This document shows, piece by piece, positions 10,640 through 22,332 of a DNA stretch of 64,000 nucleotides. Location of the stretch: the NCBI RefSeq assembly GCF_900640115.1, contig NZ_CAAAIW010000015.1, positions 1 through 64,000 of the forward strand, given 5' to 3'. The notes under the pieces are model-generated. The model ran no database searches, was not told the origin of the DNA, and was given only the letters and a program-made list of their open reading frames with translations. The position numbers and the translations under genes are program-made. Each line of letters begins with the position of its first letter. Position 1 is the stretch's first letter. Source of the stretch: Legionella yabuuchiae. Lineage in GTDB: Bacteria; Pseudomonadota; Gammaproteobacteria; Legionellales; Legionellaceae.

Positions 10640-12613
10640 TTAACCCAGTAATAACCAGCAAAGAAAACCAAATATACCTAATACCATCACGGTGATGTAA
10701 TGGTACAAGTAACCGCTTTGAATCCCTCTTGTACGTAAAGCAATCCACTTTATTGAGTTTGCAGTACCGTTAACAACAAGACCATCAATCAACGTGCGAT
10801 CGCCAACTTTATAAAACGCTCGTCCCAAGGCTTTTGAACCGCGTACGAATACGAGATCATTAAAAGCGTCAAACCCGTATTTATCTTGCAAAATACGATA
10901 TAGCCATGAACATTTACGCGTTATAAGTCCTGGAATTCCTGGAACTAAAATGTAACAAAACCAAGTGATAAAAATACCTAAAATCGTTAACCAAAAAACA
11001 GGCGATGTAACCGAATGGATCATGCTTTCAAAGGGTGATACGACTTCTTTGCCTAGTTCTGCGAGCACATCAAATTTCGGCAGTACAAAAATAGATTCAC
11101 TCAGTAGCGTCGGCTCGTTAAATAACATTGGCATATAAAGAATGTATCCTAAAATGACTGAAGGTATCGCCAAGGCCACCAAAGGAACCCAGACGACCCA
11201 AGGGGATTCATGAACATGGTCGTAGGTTGTATCGTCCATTCTAGGCTGACCATGAAATGTCATAAAAAATGCGCGAAAGGTGTATAAGGCAGTAACCATT
11301 GCGCCAATGGCGACGCAGAAATAGGCGTAAGAACTACCTGGAATCGTTGACAACTGCACCGCTTCAATAATGGTATCTTTTGAATAAAATCCAGCAAAGG
11401 GAGGGATTGCACATAAGGCCAATCCGCCGATAAGAAAAGTGACGTACGTAATCGGCATTTTTCGCCACAAGCCGCCCATCTTACGCATGTCTTGCTCATG
11501 GTGCATGCCAATAATGACCGAACCTGCCGCTAAAAATAATAGGGCTTTAAAACAGGCATGCGTTAACAGATGGAACATGCCTGCACTAAAGGCGGAAGCA
11601 CCCATGGCGGCCATCATGTAGCCTAGTTGAGACAGGGTTGAGTACGCAATGACGCGTTTTATATCGTTCATTACAATACCGAGAATACCCGTAAATAATG
11701 CGCCGGTTGCTCCGATGACTAAGACAACGCTTAGCGCCGTTGCAGAAAACTCAATTAAGGGCGAAATACGAGCTACCATAAATACGCCAGCAGTTACCAT
11801 GGTGGCTGCGTGGATCAAGGCAGAAATAGGGGTCGGACCTTCCATAGACTCGGGTAACCAAACGTGTAAAGGAATCTGAGCTGACTTACCCATTGCACCA
11901 ACAAACAGCAGCAGGCAGATAACCGTTACCAAAGACCAGCTATGGCCTGTAAACAGGCTAATGGTTTCTCCAGCTAAGCTCTGAGCGCTACGAAATACCG
12001 TTTCGTAGTGGAGACTCCCTGTATATGCTAAAACAAGGCCGATACCAAGTACAAATCCAAAGTCACCAACGCGGTTCACTAAAAATGCTTTTAAACTTCC
12101 TTGCAGCGCGGACTCTTTTTGATACCAAAATCCAATAAGTAGATATGAAACTAGACCAACACCTTCCCAACCAAAGAAGAGCTGAAGAAAATTGTTACCA
12201 GTAACAAGCATGAGCATCATGAAAGTAAACAGTGAAATGTAACTAAAGAATCGCTGATACCCATCATCATCGGCCATGTAGCCAATACTGTAGATGTGCA
12301 CGAGAAGGGATACAAAGGTTACGATTACCATCATGACCGAGGTCAGTGGATCAATTAATAAGCCTATATGAAAGGCATAGGGAAATAAGTCGCCGCCATT
12401 AGCCCAGGTATAAAGATTTTCATCCAATACGGGAACCGAGCCGGATAGAATTAAGCTCGCTACATAGAGGGAAAATAGAAGCGAAACAGCCAACCCTGCT
12501 ATGGTCACAGAATGCGCTCCAACGCGACCGATTTGATGGCGAAAAAATCCTGAAATAACACTTCCAACAAGGGGAGATAAGATAACGATCAAACAACACT
12601 GTAAAATACTCAC
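10640..12613 (-). CDS. nuoL: NADH-quinone oxidoreductase subunit L
   Basis: Distal antiporter-like subunit of complex I, carrying the long lateral helix at its C-terminus. 657 residues, normal for the family. Conserved motifs: FFGWEGVGLVSYLLIGFW, IPLHVWLPESMEGPTPISAL and MNDIKRVIAYSTLSQLGYM. The C-terminal part after about residue 520 ends in a single membrane helix (VMVLGIFGFLCWLLLG). An 82-base gap, with no visible gene, separates it from nuoM; nuoK ends 4 bases upstream. Confidence 0.97.
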   Translation of the reverse strand: MSILQCCLIVILSPLVGSVISGFFRHQIGRVGAHSVTIAGLAVSLLFSLYVASLILSGSVPVLDENLYTWANGGDLFPYAFHIGLLIDPLTSVMMVIVTFVSLLVHIYSIGYMADDDGYQRFFSYISLFTFMMLMLVTGNNFLQLFFGWEGVGLVSYLLIGFWYQKESALQGSLKAFLVNRVGDFGFVLGIGLVLAYTGSLHYETVFRSAQSLAGETISLFTGHSWSLVTVICLLLFVGAMGKSAQIPLHVWLPESMEGPTPISALIHAATMVTAGVFMVARISPLIEFSATALSVVLVIGATGALFTGILGIVMNDIKRVIAYSTLSQLGYMMAAMGASAFSAGMFHLLTHACFKALLFLAAGSVIIGMHHEQDMRKMGGLWRKMPITYVTFLIGGLALCAIPPFAGFYSKDTIIEAVQLSTIPGSSYAYFCVAIGAMVTALYTFRAFFMTFHGQPRMDDTTYDHVHESPWVVWVPLVALAIPSVILGYILYMPMLFNEPTLLSESIFVLPKFDVLAELGKEVVSPFESMIHSVTSPVFWLTILGIFITWFCYILVPGIPGLITRKCSWLYRILQDKYGFDAFNDLVFVRGSKALGRAFYKVGDRTLIDGLVVNGTANSIKWIALRTRGIQSGYLYHYITVMVLGIFGFLCWLLLG

Positions 12614-12617
12614 GCTG

Positions 12618-12923
12618 TTACCCCTTTAAATGATTCATCATGTTCACGTCAATGTTGCCTCGGTTGCGATAGAGCAGTACAACGATAGCTAAACCAATCG
12701 CAGCTTCCGCGGCAGCAACGGTCAATATAAAAAAGACGAATACCTCACCAGCTTTCTGACCATAATAATGAGCAAATGCTACAAAGTTGGTGTTAACTGC
12801 CAGTAACATTAATTCAACACATATCAGAAGCAAAATCACATTTCTACGATTCATAACAATGCCCATCAGGCTAAGCCCGAACAATATGGCACTCAGAGTC
12901 AGATAATTTGTAACCGGTATCAT
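12618..12923 (-). CDS. nuoK: NADH-quinone oxidoreductase subunit K
   Basis: Small membrane subunit of complex I. 101 residues, three membrane helices, with the two conserved buried Glu residues in the segments [13 protein letters not shown] and [15 protein letters not shown] that belong to the proton path. Exact family length. Sits between nuoJ and nuoL with only 4 bases to nuoL. Confidence 0.97.
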   Translation of the reverse strand: MIPVTNYLTLSAILFGLSLMGIVMNRRNVILLLICVELMLLAVNTNFVAFAHYYGQKAGEVFVFFILTVAAAEAAIGLAIVVLLYRNRGNIDVNMMNHLKG

Positions 12924-12965
12924 GCGGCATTCCTCTGGTTTAAAGATTACGATAACTTCGCGCGG

Positions 12966-13622
12966 TTATGGCTTGCGATGTTCTGGTTTCATACTCACTA
13001 ATCGGACCCGATCTTCGCGGCGAGTCATAATTTGTTGCACAATATCTTGTTGTTTTGAACCCTGTGGCTTTCGATGCGCCAAGGTAATTGCAGCAACGAT
13101 AGATACCAGCAAGATTACAGCGGCAATCTCAAAAGCTAATACATAATCGGTATAGAGTACGAGCCCCAGGCTTTCCGTATTAGATAATGGTCTTTCTGGG
13201 GTCACGCCTAATGGTGTGAAACTTTCATCAACAATTTCGACAACGCTTTGTGAGAGTTGCACCGCAGATTTAAATGAATCACTTGGAATGGCCACTAACA
13301 AAAGACCCGTTAAAAGCGCGACAATAATCAATCCAAACGGTAGAGAACGTAGGAGGCGCGTACGCATAGATTCAATATCTATATTTAACATCATGATCAC
13401 AAATAAAAATAAGGTCATCACAGCACCCACGTACACCAATACCAGGATAAGCGCTAAAAACTCGGCATGAACCATTATCCAGAGCACACAGCTAGCAAAA
13501 AAAGTGAGTACTAAAAATAACACGCATCGAACTGGGTTATTTTGGGTAACGACCATAAAAGCGGATGCAACCGCGACTCCAGCAAAGATGTAAAAAATGA
13601 TGTGTGGTAATAAGTCTTGCAT
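12966..13622 (-). CDS. nuoJ: NADH-quinone oxidoreductase subunit J
   Basis: Membrane subunit of complex I near the quinone channel. 218 residues, five predicted membrane segments, with the conserved stretch AEFLALILVLVYVGAVMTLFLFVIMML including the pi-bulge helix region. The C-terminal 35 residues are basic and cytosolic. Separated from nuoK by 42 bases. Confidence 0.96.
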   Translation of the reverse strand: MQDLLPHIIFYIFAGVAVASAFMVVTQNNPVRCVLFLVLTFFASCVLWIMVHAEFLALILVLVYVGAVMTLFLFVIMMLNIDIESMRTRLLRSLPFGLIIVALLTGLLLVAIPSDSFKSAVQLSQSVVEIVDESFTPLGVTPERPLSNTESLGLVLYTDYVLAFEIAAVILLVSIVAAITLAHRKPQGSKQQDIVQQIMTRREDRVRLVSMKPEHRKP

Positions 13623-13633
13623 CGAACACCTCG

Positions 13634-14134
13634 TTAACGATATTTGCGATCAGCCGTGCGATCAGCCGCCAGCTTTGGTTCCATTAAATCACCAACCGCT
13701 AAGAGCTTTTCTTTGGTCATAATATTTTGGCCGCGCTCGCTGATATGATAATGCTGAATAGGCGTGACCACAATCGAATCAACAGGGCATGATTCTTCAC
13801 ATAACCCACAGTTGATGCATTTAAACATATCAATGTCATAACGAGTCGTACGACGAGAACCATCTTCACGGGGAGCTGATTCAATCGTGATCGCTAACGC
13901 TGGGCACACGGCTTCGCAAAGCTTACAAGCAATGCAGCGCTCTTCGCCATTCGGGTAACGGCGCAAGGCTAATAAGCCACGAAATCTAGGAGAAATCGGA
14001 GTTTGCTCTTCCGGGAACTGAACCGTAATTTTCTTTTTAAAGAAATATTTTAAAGTAAGCTTCAACCCCATTAGCAGATCAAACAGGGTGTAGCTGCGAA
14101 TATAATGTTTTAAATATCGATATAGTTTATTCAT
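13634..14134 (-). CDS. nuoI: NADH-quinone oxidoreductase subunit I
   Basis: Ferredoxin-like subunit that passes electrons through two [4Fe-4S] clusters (N6a/N6b) towards quinone. 166 residues. The two cluster motifs [12 protein letters not shown] and [12 protein letters not shown] are complete and spaced normally. The N-terminal amphipathic region ([17 protein letters not shown]) fits membrane-surface contact. Eleven bases before nuoJ. Confidence 0.97.
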   Translation of the reverse strand: MNKLYRYLKHYIRSYTLFDLLMGLKLTLKYFFKKKITVQFPEEQTPISPRFRGLLALRRYPNGEERCIACKLCEAVCPALAITIESAPREDGSRRTTRYDIDMFKCINCGLCEESCPVDSIVVTPIQHYHISERGQNIMTKEKLLAVGDLMEPKLAADRTADRKYR

Positions 14135-14155
14135 TGGACGGCTCTTTATGATTCG

Positions 14156-15178
14156 TCAAAACCAAGGCTTTAGTTCAGTCACAACCATTAATGCTGTAAC
14201 AATAACCCATACAATCGTAAGGGGAATAAGAACCTTCCAGCCTAACCGCATTAGCTGATCATAACGGTAACGTGGAAATGTGGCTCTAATCCATAAGTAC
14301 ACAAACAAGAAGAAGGTTATCTTTAACATCAGCCAGACAAAACCTGGAACAAAGAAGAAAATGTCATCTAAAATTGGTACATTTTCAAAGGGCGATAACC
14401 AACCCCCCATAAATAGAAGCGTGATCATTGCTGAAATAAGAATCATACTGGCATATTCAGCTAAGAAGAATAATGCAAAACCAATAGCAGAATATTCTAC
14501 ATGGAATCCAGCAACAATTTCTGATTCCCCTTCTGCTAAATCAAATGGCGCTCGATTTGTTTCAGCAATACCTGCAATCCAGAAAACAACAAATAACGGG
14601 AGAAGCGGTAAGAACCACCAATGCCAGAACCCTCCTTTTTGCGCGTTGACAATGTCGGTCAGATTCATGCTATTGGCGGCAAGCAAAACACCAACAAACG
14701 CAAATCCCATAGCGATTTCATAGGATATAGTTTGCGCGGCGCTTCGCAATGCTCCCATCATGGCGTATTTTGAATTGGATGCCCAACCAGCGATAATCAC
14801 CCCATAAACACCTAAAGAGCTTAGCGCAAACAGATAAAGCACGCCTGCATTAATATTTGCAAGCACCACACCTTGCTCAAACGGTATGACGGCCCAACCG
14901 GCGAGCGCAGGCACTAAAGAAAATAAGGGCGCGATAACAAATAGGTATTTGTTGGAGCGCGTAGGAACAATAATTTCCTTATGAATCAACTTAATTAAAT
15001 CGGCAAACGGTTGTAACAGGCCTCGAAAACCAACGCGATTGGGACCAATCCTTACTTGGATATAGCCGATCACTTTTCGTTCCGCATAAGTCAGGTAAGC
15101 CACGCCAATCAACAGCGGAACGATAATGACAATGATTTTAATAATGATCCAAAGCAATATTCCTATGTCTTGTAGCAT
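14156..15178 (-). CDS. nuoH: NADH-quinone oxidoreductase subunit H
   Basis: Membrane subunit forming the quinone-binding chamber of complex I. 340 residues, eight or nine membrane segments. Conserved blocks include [39 protein letters not shown] and [20 protein letters not shown]. Normal length and position between nuoG and nuoI. Confidence 0.98.
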   Translation of the reverse strand: MLQDIGILLWIIIKIIVIIVPLLIGVAYLTYAERKVIGYIQVRIGPNRVGFRGLLQPFADLIKLIHKEIIVPTRSNKYLFVIAPLFSLVPALAGWAVIPFEQGVVLANINAGVLYLFALSSLGVYGVIIAGWASNSKYAMMGALRSAAQTISYEIAMGFAFVGVLLAANSMNLTDIVNAQKGGFWHWWFLPLLPLFVVFWIAGIAETNRAPFDLAEGESEIVAGFHVEYSAIGFALFFLAEYASMILISAMITLLFMGGWLSPFENVPILDDIFFFVPGFVWLMLKITFFLFVYLWIRATFPRYRYDQLMRLGWKVLIPLTIVWVIVTALMVVTELKPWF

Positions 15179-15190
15179 GATCTTACCTGT

Positions 15191-17545
15191 TTAGCGCTTA
15201 ATATTAATTGCTGCAAATGCTTGACCCAGATCAACTGTTTCAGGCATAGCATTTGCTACCCATACAACTTCCGGAGGCATCCGATGATCGCGTTTAAGCG
15301 GCAATGTTATCTCAATATCGCCTTGAGATACAGTCGCAGACTCACCCAATTTAAGCCGTTCTGCGGTATTGGGATTAATTCGAATGCAGGCGGATTCAGC
15401 AGCGGCACAGTGTTGCAGTGCCTCTGCATGGCGAACAATTGGATCAAGACGGTACAAAGGCCACTCACCTACGCGAACTAAATTGCGATTAGCATTGGCT
15501 GGCAACGAATCCGGATAATAGGGGGTATAGCGACTTACCGGCATCATATCCGCTTTCGTTTTTATTTCATACAACACTTCTTCTGTAGAAACATACTCAA
15601 ATCCACTAACCTTCAGGAGATTTCCTAATACTCTTAAAATTTTCCAAGCTGGGCGAGCCTCACCGTATGGAGCCATAGCGCCTTTGAACGTTTGCCAAAT
15701 ATGATCAACATTAATGTAAGTTCCAGAAGTTTCAGAAAATGGCGCCATTGGCAAAATAACGTCTGCGTAATCTTGCAAGGATTCTGTTTGAAATGCCGTC
15801 AGCACGACTACAAATTCAGCGGCCAGCATCGATTGTCTGGCTAATCCTGGATTAGCAAAATCATAAGAGGGTTCAACCCCTAAGAGGACATAACTTTTTA
15901 ACTTTGCCGACAGAGCAGACTGTACATCTAACCCCGCAGGCTCAACCGCTTTACCTACGGCTTGGCGGTGCGGAAGCATGCCGGCCAAAGACGCCCCGGC
16001 GCTATTCGCACCCACCGTTAAGCGTAAACCCTTTGCGCCAGAATGGGCTTCAATTAATGCTACTAAGGTGCGAATGAGCGCGGCTTCTGGATGGTTTTCA
16101 CACAGCGCGCCAGTCACGATAGCGGCGCGATCTTTTGTTAATGCTTCTGCAATCCGTCGGCTTTTCTCATCGGGCGTCAAGCCTAGTAGTAATTTTTGAG
16201 CCGTTTCTGGCAAATCGCTGTGATTTTTGATAAGTGCATGAGCGATCATAGCTAATTGTAAAGGGATGTCGTAAGGTGCGACAATGATTTTTTCCACCAC
16301 ATCAAAGTGATAATCAAAATCCACGGGATTTAACGCAAAAATAGTACCGCCGTTACGAAATGCTTTGCGAACTCGAACACCAGCCAGGGGAACTTCGCGA
16401 TGGATATTGCACCCTATGAGAAAAATGCTCTCTTGGTGTTCAATATCGCTATACCTCAAAGCGCTTTCCGGCAGAGTAGCGAGGTTCTCCTGATCACGAA
16501 AGTCGGTTTGCTGTAAACGATGATCTAGGTTTTGAACCCCTAATTCACGCATCAGCTTTTGTAATAGATATAACTCTTCCAGAGTTGATGAAGATGAAGC
16601 AAATGCCGCAACTTCTTCAGGACCATGCTGCTTGATAACGCGGCTTAACCCATCCGCGGCAAACGTTAATGCAGTTTCCCAGTCAACCGTTTCCCATTGA
16701 CCATCGCGCTTGATCATAGGCTTGCTGCATCGAGCTTCGCTGTTCATGCCAAGATAGCTAAACCGATCTCGGTCGGAAAGCCAGGTTTCATTGATGGCTT
16801 CATTTTCTTTGGGTACCACGCGCATTAATTCATCGCGACGCACATGAATGTGAATGTTAGAACCTAAGCAATCATGCGGCGCAATGCTGTCATGCTGGAT
16901 TAATTCCCAAGGTCTTGCGGTAAAACGGTAGGGCTTGGAGGTCAACGCGCCTACCGGACATAAGTCAATAATATTCCCTGATACCTCTGAAGTCATGCTG
17001 TGTTGCACATAGGTCCCAATTTCGACCTCCTCACCACGTCCCGTTGCACCTAGCTCGCGTAAGCCTGCAACTTCGTCGCCAAAACGAACACAGCGGGTAC
17101 AGTGAATACAGCGAGTCATTTCGGTGGCAATCAGCGGGCCTAGATTTTCATCATCAACTGCGCGCTTGGATTCTTCATATTCAGAAGCATCACGGCCAAA
17201 TCCCATAGAAACATCTTGCAACTCACACTCACCCCCCTGATCGCAAATCGGACAATCCAATGGGTGATTAATCAATAAAAATTCCATGACGGCTTTTTGT
17301 GAACGAACCGCCTCTTCCGATTTGGTAAAGACTTTCATACCATTCGTTATCGGGGTAGCACAGGCAGGAACGGGCTTACGGCCATTTTCTACCTCAACCA
17401 GGCACATTCGGCAATTTGCTGCGACCGATAACTTTTTATGATAACAAAACCTAGGAATATGGATTCCTGCCTCGTCAGCTACTTCAATAATCATTTTGCC
17501 ATTATCGGCTTCTAATGTTTTTCCGTCGATTTCAATCGTGGCCAT
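15191..17545 (-). CDS. nuoG: NADH-quinone oxidoreductase subunit G
   Basis: Large peripheral-arm subunit with several Fe-S clusters. 784 residues. N-terminal [2Fe-2S] ferredoxin domain (CYHKKLSVAANCRMCLVEV), then the His/Cys-ligated [4Fe-4S] cluster region (HPLDCPICDQGGECELQD) and a second cluster (CIHCTRCVRFGDEVAG), followed by a molybdopterin-oxidoreductase-like domain to the C-terminus. That last domain is typically inactive scaffolding in complex I. It lies between nuoF and nuoH with short spacing. Confidence 0.97.
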   Translation of the reverse strand: MATIEIDGKTLEADNGKMIIEVADEAGIHIPRFCYHKKLSVAANCRMCLVEVENGRKPVPACATPITNGMKVFTKSEEAVRSQKAVMEFLLINHPLDCPICDQGGECELQDVSMGFGRDASEYEESKRAVDDENLGPLIATEMTRCIHCTRCVRFGDEVAGLRELGATGRGEEVEIGTYVQHSMTSEVSGNIIDLCPVGALTSKPYRFTARPWELIQHDSIAPHDCLGSNIHIHVRRDELMRVVPKENEAINETWLSDRDRFSYLGMNSEARCSKPMIKRDGQWETVDWETALTFAADGLSRVIKQHGPEEVAAFASSSSTLEELYLLQKLMRELGVQNLDHRLQQTDFRDQENLATLPESALRYSDIEHQESIFLIGCNIHREVPLAGVRVRKAFRNGGTIFALNPVDFDYHFDVVEKIIVAPYDIPLQLAMIAHALIKNHSDLPETAQKLLLGLTPDEKSRRIAEALTKDRAAIVTGALCENHPEAALIRTLVALIEAHSGAKGLRLTVGANSAGASLAGMLPHRQAVGKAVEPAGLDVQSALSAKLKSYVLLGVEPSYDFANPGLARQSMLAAEFVVVLTAFQTESLQDYADVILPMAPFSETSGTYINVDHIWQTFKGAMAPYGEARPAWKILRVLGNLLKVSGFEYVSTEEVLYEIKTKADMMPVSRYTPYYPDSLPANANRNLVRVGEWPLYRLDPIVRHAEALQHCAAAESACIRINPNTAERLKLGESATVSQGDIEITLPLKRDHRMPPEVVWVANAMPETVDLGQAFAAINIKR

Positions 17546-17571
17546 TGTCTAACCTTCTGTATCAAACCTTA

Positions 17572-18870
17572 TTAACGATATGCTTTGCCCGTTACGCTCG
17601 ATTTTTTGTGTTTAACGAAATAATCAAACTCGCTATAAAAATGCTTCACAAAGCTTTGTACAGGCCAAGCCGCTGCTTCACCAAGCGCACAGATCGTACG
17701 ACCTTCAATCATATTGGCGACATTAACAAGCTTTTCCACATCACCCTCTTCAGCATGGCCATGCATTATTCGATGCAACAAGCGCACCATCCAACCAGTT
17801 CCTTCGCGACACGGCGTACATTGGCCACAAGACTCTTCCATATAAAATTCAGAAATTCTATACAGTGCGTCGACCATGCATGTGGTTTCATCCATAATAA
17901 TTACCGCACCTGATCCAAGACCTGATCCTGCCTTTTGAATGCTGTCATAATCCATGTCCAATCCCATCATGACGTCGCCAGGAAGAACATTCATGGACGT
18001 CCCCCCAGGAATAACCGCTTTTACACGGCGACCCTCGCGCACGCCTCCAGCCAATTCAAGCAGGGTTTTAAAAGGCGTGCCTAAGGGAATTTCAAAATTC
18101 CCAGGATTATTAACATGACCACTCACACTAAAACACTTCGTACCACCATTGTTAGGCTTGCCAAGTTTAAGGAACCAATCACCGCCTTTTTCCATAATAA
18201 CCGGCACAGAGGCAAAGGTTTCGGTATTATTTATCGTGGTTGGCTTACCATATAAGCCATAATTTGCTGGGAACGGTGGCTTAAATCGCGGCATGCCTTT
18301 TTTGCCTTCGAGCGAATTAAGGAGTGCCGTCTCTTCACCACAGATATAAGCGCCGGCACCCAGGTGATTGTAAAGATCAAAATTAAATCCCGAGCCAAGG
18401 ATATTCTTACCCAAATAACCTTCTTGGTAAGCTTCTTTTAAAGCCGCTTCCATTCGCTCAAAGGGTTCCCAAAACTCACCACGAATGTAGTTATAGCCGG
18501 CACTTGAACCCATGGTATAGCCGGCAATGATCATCCCTTCAATTAATTGATGGGGATTGTATCTTAAAATATCGCGATCTTTACACGTTCCTGGCTCTCC
18601 TTCGTCAGAATTGCAAACCACGTACTTTTGTACTGGAGCATCGCGATTCATAAAGCTCCATTTTAATCCCGTAGGAAATCCCGCTCCACCACGACCACGT
18701 AGAGCAGAAGTTTTTAGCTCTTCAATAATGGTTTGAGGCGAGGTTTTTTCCGTTAAGATTTTGCGCAAAGCCTTATAACCACCGACGCTCACATAGGTGG
18801 AAAGAGACCAAGGCTCTGGCAAATTTAAGGTTCGATAACAAACTTGATTCAACTCAACCATGGGAATCAC
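17572..18870 (-). CDS. nuoF: NADH-quinone oxidoreductase subunit F
   Basis: NADH- and FMN-binding subunit where electrons enter complex I. 432 residues. The FMN/NADH glycine-rich motif [13 protein letters not shown] is at about residue 57, a second glycine/Glu block [13 protein letters not shown] near 175, and the [4Fe-4S] N3 motif [15 protein letters not shown] near 340 with the distal Cys in TICALGE. Complete and of normal length. Confidence 0.98.
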   Translation of the reverse strand: MIPMVELNQVCYRTLNLPEPWSLSTYVSVGGYKALRKILTEKTSPQTIIEELKTSALRGRGGAGFPTGLKWSFMNRDAPVQKYVVCNSDEGEPGTCKDRDILRYNPHQLIEGMIIAGYTMGSSAGYNYIRGEFWEPFERMEAALKEAYQEGYLGKNILGSGFNFDLYNHLGAGAYICGEETALLNSLEGKKGMPRFKPPFPANYGLYGKPTTINNTETFASVPVIMEKGGDWFLKLGKPNNGGTKCFSVSGHVNNPGNFEIPLGTPFKTLLELAGGVREGRRVKAVIPGGTSMNVLPGDVMMGLDMDYDSIQKAGSGLGSGAVIIMDETTCMVDALYRISEFYMEESCGQCTPCREGTGWMVRLLHRIMHGHAEEGDVEKLVNVANMIEGRTICALGEAAAWPVQSFVKHFYSEFDYFVKHKKSSVTGKAYR

Positions 18871-18906
18871 CTGTAGCTAAATCTATGCATGGATTGGCGC
18901 GGTCTG

Positions 18907-19410
18907 TCATGGATATTGCTCCAAAACAGCATCAATTTTTTCGGGAGTTAATTTCTCGTGATAATCTTTATCGACCTGCATCATAGGAGCGTTAACACAG
19001 GCGCCTAAGCACTCCACCGAACGTAACGTAAATCGGCCATCTTTAGTCGTTTGACCTAACTTAACGTCAAGCTTATTCTCGAGATGTGTCACAACCTCAT
19101 CTGAATCACAGAGTTTGCACGAAATATTGGTGCATACATTGATCTGATGACGACCAACCGGCTTTTGCTCATACATAGTATAAAACGTTGCTACTTCATA
19201 CACGGCAATCGCTGGCATATCCAGATATTCTGCTACCGCATCCATTAATTCTTGAGTTAAAAAGCCGTGTTCTTCTTGAACGATGCGCAGTGCGCTCATC
19301 ACAGCAGACTGTTTTTCTTGATCTGGATACTTAGCAATCCAATGATCAATCTCCTGCACTCGCGCTTTACTGATATACTGATGAAGTAATTTTGCTGAAC
19401 TCTCAGTCAT
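18907..19410 (-). CDS. nuoE: NADH-quinone oxidoreductase subunit E
   Basis: Thioredoxin-like [2Fe-2S] (N1a) subunit of the NADH module. 167 residues. Cluster ligands are visible in CTNISCKLCDS and CLGACVNAP; the VYEVATFYTMYEQKPVG block is typical. Lies between nuoD and nuoF. Confidence 0.97.
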   Translation of the reverse strand: MTESSAKLLHQYISKARVQEIDHWIAKYPDQEKQSAVMSALRIVQEEHGFLTQELMDAVAEYLDMPAIAVYEVATFYTMYEQKPVGRHQINVCTNISCKLCDSDEVVTHLENKLDVKLGQTTKDGRFTLRSVECLGACVNAPMMQVDKDYHEKLTPEKIDAVLEQYP

Positions 19411-19446
19411 AATCGGTTACCTATTTTGTTTGTCTGGGTTATGCCT

Positions 19447-20700
19447 TTACCGGTCAATTTCTCCAAACACAATATCTTGACTAGCCAGAATTGCCACTCC
19501 ATCTGCCAGCATATGACCCTTTGTCATTTCATCGTAGCTGGAGAGGTGTGCAAAGCCAGGAGCTCTGATTTTCATACGATAAGGTTTATTCGCCCCATCA
19601 GAAATCATGTAAATCCCAAATTCACCTTTTGGAGCCTCAACGGCACTATAAACTTCACCTCGGGGGAGACTAAACCCCTCGGTAAAGAGCTTAAAATGAT
19701 GAATTAAAGCTTCCATATCGTGTTTCATCACCCGTCTGGGTGGCGGTGTAATTTTATTATCTTCAATCTTGATAGGGCCTGGGTTATTACGCAACCAGTC
19801 GATGCATTGGCGAATAATGCGATTCGATTGTCGCATTTCCTCAACACGGACTAAATATCGATCATAACAATCGCCTGTTTTGCCGACAGGAATATCAAAA
19901 TCAACTTGATCATAGGCCGCATAGGGTTCCTTTTTACGCAGATCCCAAGCAATGCCTGATCCGCGCAACATTGGGCCGGTAAATCCCCATTGCAATGCAT
20001 CTTCCGGCGAAACAACACCAATATCTACCGTACGTTGCTTCCAAATTCTATTATCGGTCAAGAGTGTCTCATACTCATCAACACAGCGAGGAAAACGCTC
20101 CGTAAATGCCCATAGAAAATCAAGAAGGCCCCCTTCTCGATCTTCATTCATCTTTTCAACTTCTCGCTCTGTATGCCAGCGTGATGGCTTGTATTGTGGC
20201 ATACTTTCTGGCAAATCGCGCGCAACCCCTCCTGGACGGTAATAAGTTGCATGCATTCGTGCCCCCGATACCGCTTCATAACAATCAAAGAGCGCTTCTC
20301 GTTCTCTAAAGCAATAGAGAAAAACGGTCATGGCGCCGATGTCAAGAGCGATGGCGCCCAACCATAGCAAGTGATTTAAAATCCGCGTCACTTCATCAAA
20401 CATAGTACGAATGTATTGCGCACGGATAGGAGCTTCCACTCCCAGTAGCTTTTCAAGTGCACGCACATAGGCATGTTCATTGCACATCATTGATACATAA
20501 TCTAAGCGATCCATGTATCCAATACTTTGAATATATGGTTTTGTCTCAGCTAATTTCTCTGTCGCACGATGCAGTAAACCAATATGCGGATCGGCGCGTA
20601 CGATCGTTTCGCCTTCCAACTCCATCACCAACCGTAAAACACCATGCGCTGCAGGGTGCTGGGGACCAAAATTAAGAGTATAGTTTTGTAACTCAATCAT
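19447..20700 (-). CDS. nuoD: NADH-quinone oxidoreductase subunit D
   Basis: 49-kDa subunit forming the quinone site together with NuoB. 417 residues, starting [20 protein letters not shown]; the HPAAHG and [20 protein letters not shown] blocks line the quinone cavity. It is a separate gene, not fused to nuoC as in enterics; the two overlap by 4 bases (ATGA), so they are translationally coupled. Confidence 0.98.
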   Translation of the reverse strand: MIELQNYTLNFGPQHPAAHGVLRLVMELEGETIVRADPHIGLLHRATEKLAETKPYIQSIGYMDRLDYVSMMCNEHAYVRALEKLLGVEAPIRAQYIRTMFDEVTRILNHLLWLGAIALDIGAMTVFLYCFREREALFDCYEAVSGARMHATYYRPGGVARDLPESMPQYKPSRWHTEREVEKMNEDREGGLLDFLWAFTERFPRCVDEYETLLTDNRIWKQRTVDIGVVSPEDALQWGFTGPMLRGSGIAWDLRKKEPYAAYDQVDFDIPVGKTGDCYDRYLVRVEEMRQSNRIIRQCIDWLRNNPGPIKIEDNKITPPPRRVMKHDMEALIHHFKLFTEGFSLPRGEVYSAVEAPKGEFGIYMISDGANKPYRMKIRAPGFAHLSSYDEMTKGHMLADGVAILASQDIVFGEIDR

Positions 20701-21380
20701 TGTTCACCCCTGGAGTCTTCGGATATATAGCGGTTATCTTGTCGAATTACTTTTGGAACCAGCGTACGCGGCTCAATATCTACCGGCTCATAAATCACTT
20801 TTTGCAAGCTGGCATCATAGCGCATTTCAACATACCCACTCAGCGGAAAATCTTTTCTAAAAGGATGTCCAACAAATCCATAATCCGTGAGAATTCGTCG
20901 TAAATCTGGATGGCCGTCAAATAATATTCCAAAAAGATCATAAGCTTCGCGTTCAAACCAATTTGCGCCCTTCCACAAATCATGAGCAGATGGAACAATG
21001 GGGTTGCCTTCTTCAACATATACTTTAAGGCGCAAGCGATGGTTTAATTTGGTTGATAATAGATGATACACCACAGCAAAACGAGGCTTATTCCAATGAT
21101 AAGCGCGGGGTTCTTGGCGCTCGACTCCACGCGAAAAGCCGCTTTCGGTCGCATGCTCCGTTTCCCAATCATAAATACCGTATTTTAAATAGTCGACCGC
21201 ACACAAATCGATGAGTTGATCGAATCGAAACGCATCGTAATCGCGTAAGCTTTTTAGCACATGTTTTAAACTGGCTACCTCACATTCAACAGTTACTTCG
21301 CCGTATGCAGCTTCGACGGATACAAAATAACCTTCCAGTTCGGAATGTAAGCGTTCTGATAAATGTACATTATTTGTCAT
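20697..21380 (-). CDS. nuoC: NADH-quinone oxidoreductase subunit C
   Basis: 30-kDa peripheral-arm subunit. 227 residues with the family signature [29 protein letters not shown] and the C-terminal [18 protein letters not shown]. Starts 97 bases after nuoB and overlaps nuoD by 4 bases. The unfused nuoC/nuoD arrangement agrees with Legionellales and beta-proteobacteria. Confidence 0.97.
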   Translation of the reverse strand: MTNNVHLSERLHSELEGYFVSVEAAYGEVTVECEVASLKHVLKSLRDYDAFRFDQLIDLCAVDYLKYGIYDWETEHATESGFSRGVERQEPRAYHWNKPRFAVVYHLLSTKLNHRLRLKVYVEEGNPIVPSAHDLWKGANWFEREAYDLFGILFDGHPDLRRILTDYGFVGHPFRKDFPLSGYVEMRYDASLQKVIYEPVDIEPRTLVPKVIRQDNRYISEDSRGEQ

Positions 21381-21477
21381 CTGATCTTACCTTGGTATTT
21401 TCAGAGCTGTTGGCCCAGCTTTGAATATGTACTGAGCATAACCGGATTGAACTATAGCATGCCCTGTCATTCAAATG

Positions 21478-21963
21478 TCAGGCTTCAATAATAGCCTTAC
21501 GTTTAATTTTGTTTTGTAATTGAATTATTCCATATAGCAGCGCTTCGGCTGTGGGAGGGCATCCTGGAACATAGACGTCAACGGGAACGATGCGATCACA
21601 GCCACGTACCACTGAATAGGAATAATGATAATAGCCGCCGCCATTCGCGCAGGAACCCATCGAAATAACCCATCGTGGTTCTGGCATTTGATCATATACT
21701 CTACGAAGTGCTGGGGCCATTTTATTACAGAGCGTCCCGGCAACAATCATTACATCTGATTGGCGTGGGCTAGGTCGAAAAATAACGCCAAATCGATCCA
21801 AATCATAACGAGCAGCACCCACATGCATCATCTCTACGGCACAACAAGCCAATCCAAACGTCATGGGCCACATTGAACCGCTTTGAGCCCATCCAACTAA
21901 CTTATCAACGGAAGTGGTTAAAAATCCTTGCTGTTGCAAAGATTGTTCTGGTTTTACTCCCAT
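21478..21963 (-). CDS. nuoB: NADH-quinone oxidoreductase subunit B
   Basis: Carries the N2 [4Fe-4S] cluster that reduces quinone. About 161 residues from the ATG at 21963 ([11 protein letters not shown]), which overlaps the end of nuoA by 10 bases and has GAGGAG 8 bases upstream; the upstream ATG at 21984 is less likely. The tandem-Cys ligand motif [10 protein letters not shown] and the later [10 protein letters not shown] and [11 protein letters not shown] cluster ligands are present. Confidence 0.97.
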   Translation of the reverse strand: MGVKPEQSLQQQGFLTTSVDKLVGWAQSGSMWPMTFGLACCAVEMMHVGAARYDLDRFGVIFRPSPRQSDVMIVAGTLCNKMAPALRRVYDQMPEPRWVISMGSCANGGGYYHYSYSVVRGCDRIVPVDVYVPGCPPTAEALLYGIIQLQNKIKRKAIIEA

Positions 21964-22313
21964 TCCAATGCTCCTCGTTTCCACTCGTAAATAAATCCTA
22001 TGACCAGTAAGCCTAAAAAGATCATCATCGCCGTAAAGCCAAACCAGCCGATTTTACGAAGTGCTAACGCCCAGGGAAAGAAAAATGCGGTTTCTAAGTC
22101 AAAAATAATAAATAGAAGAGCGACCAAATAGAAACGAACATCGAAGGGAATACGGGAGGTTTCAAACGCTTCAAATCCACACTCATAAGGGGCGTTTTTG
22201 GCTGGGTCAGGCTTGTGCTTTGACAGTAGTGACCCTGCTCCAAGCATGACTAGGCCAAGCGCTAAACCAATTATTATAAAGACGAGAATAGGTAAATATT
22301 CTGATAGCGTCAT
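21954..22313 (-). CDS. nuoA: NADH-quinone oxidoreductase subunit A
   Basis: Small membrane subunit, first gene of the complex I operon. 119 residues, three membrane helices, with the conserved loop [24 protein letters not shown] and the [12 protein letters not shown] segment. Precedes nuoB with a 10-base overlap. A tRNA-Leu gene lies just upstream on the same strand; no promoter between them was obvious to me. Confidence 0.97.
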   Translation of the reverse strand: MTLSEYLPILVFIIIGLALGLVMLGAGSLLSKHKPDPAKNAPYECGFEAFETSRIPFDVRFYLVALLFIIFDLETAFFFPWALALRKIGWFGFTAMMIFLGLLVIGFIYEWKRGALEWE

Positions 22314-22332
22314 ATCTTATTTGCTCATAGTA

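Noticed and set aside
14280-14723. 147-codon plus-strand frame opposite nuoH
   Set aside because: It is fully covered by the well-conserved nuoH and resembles no protein.
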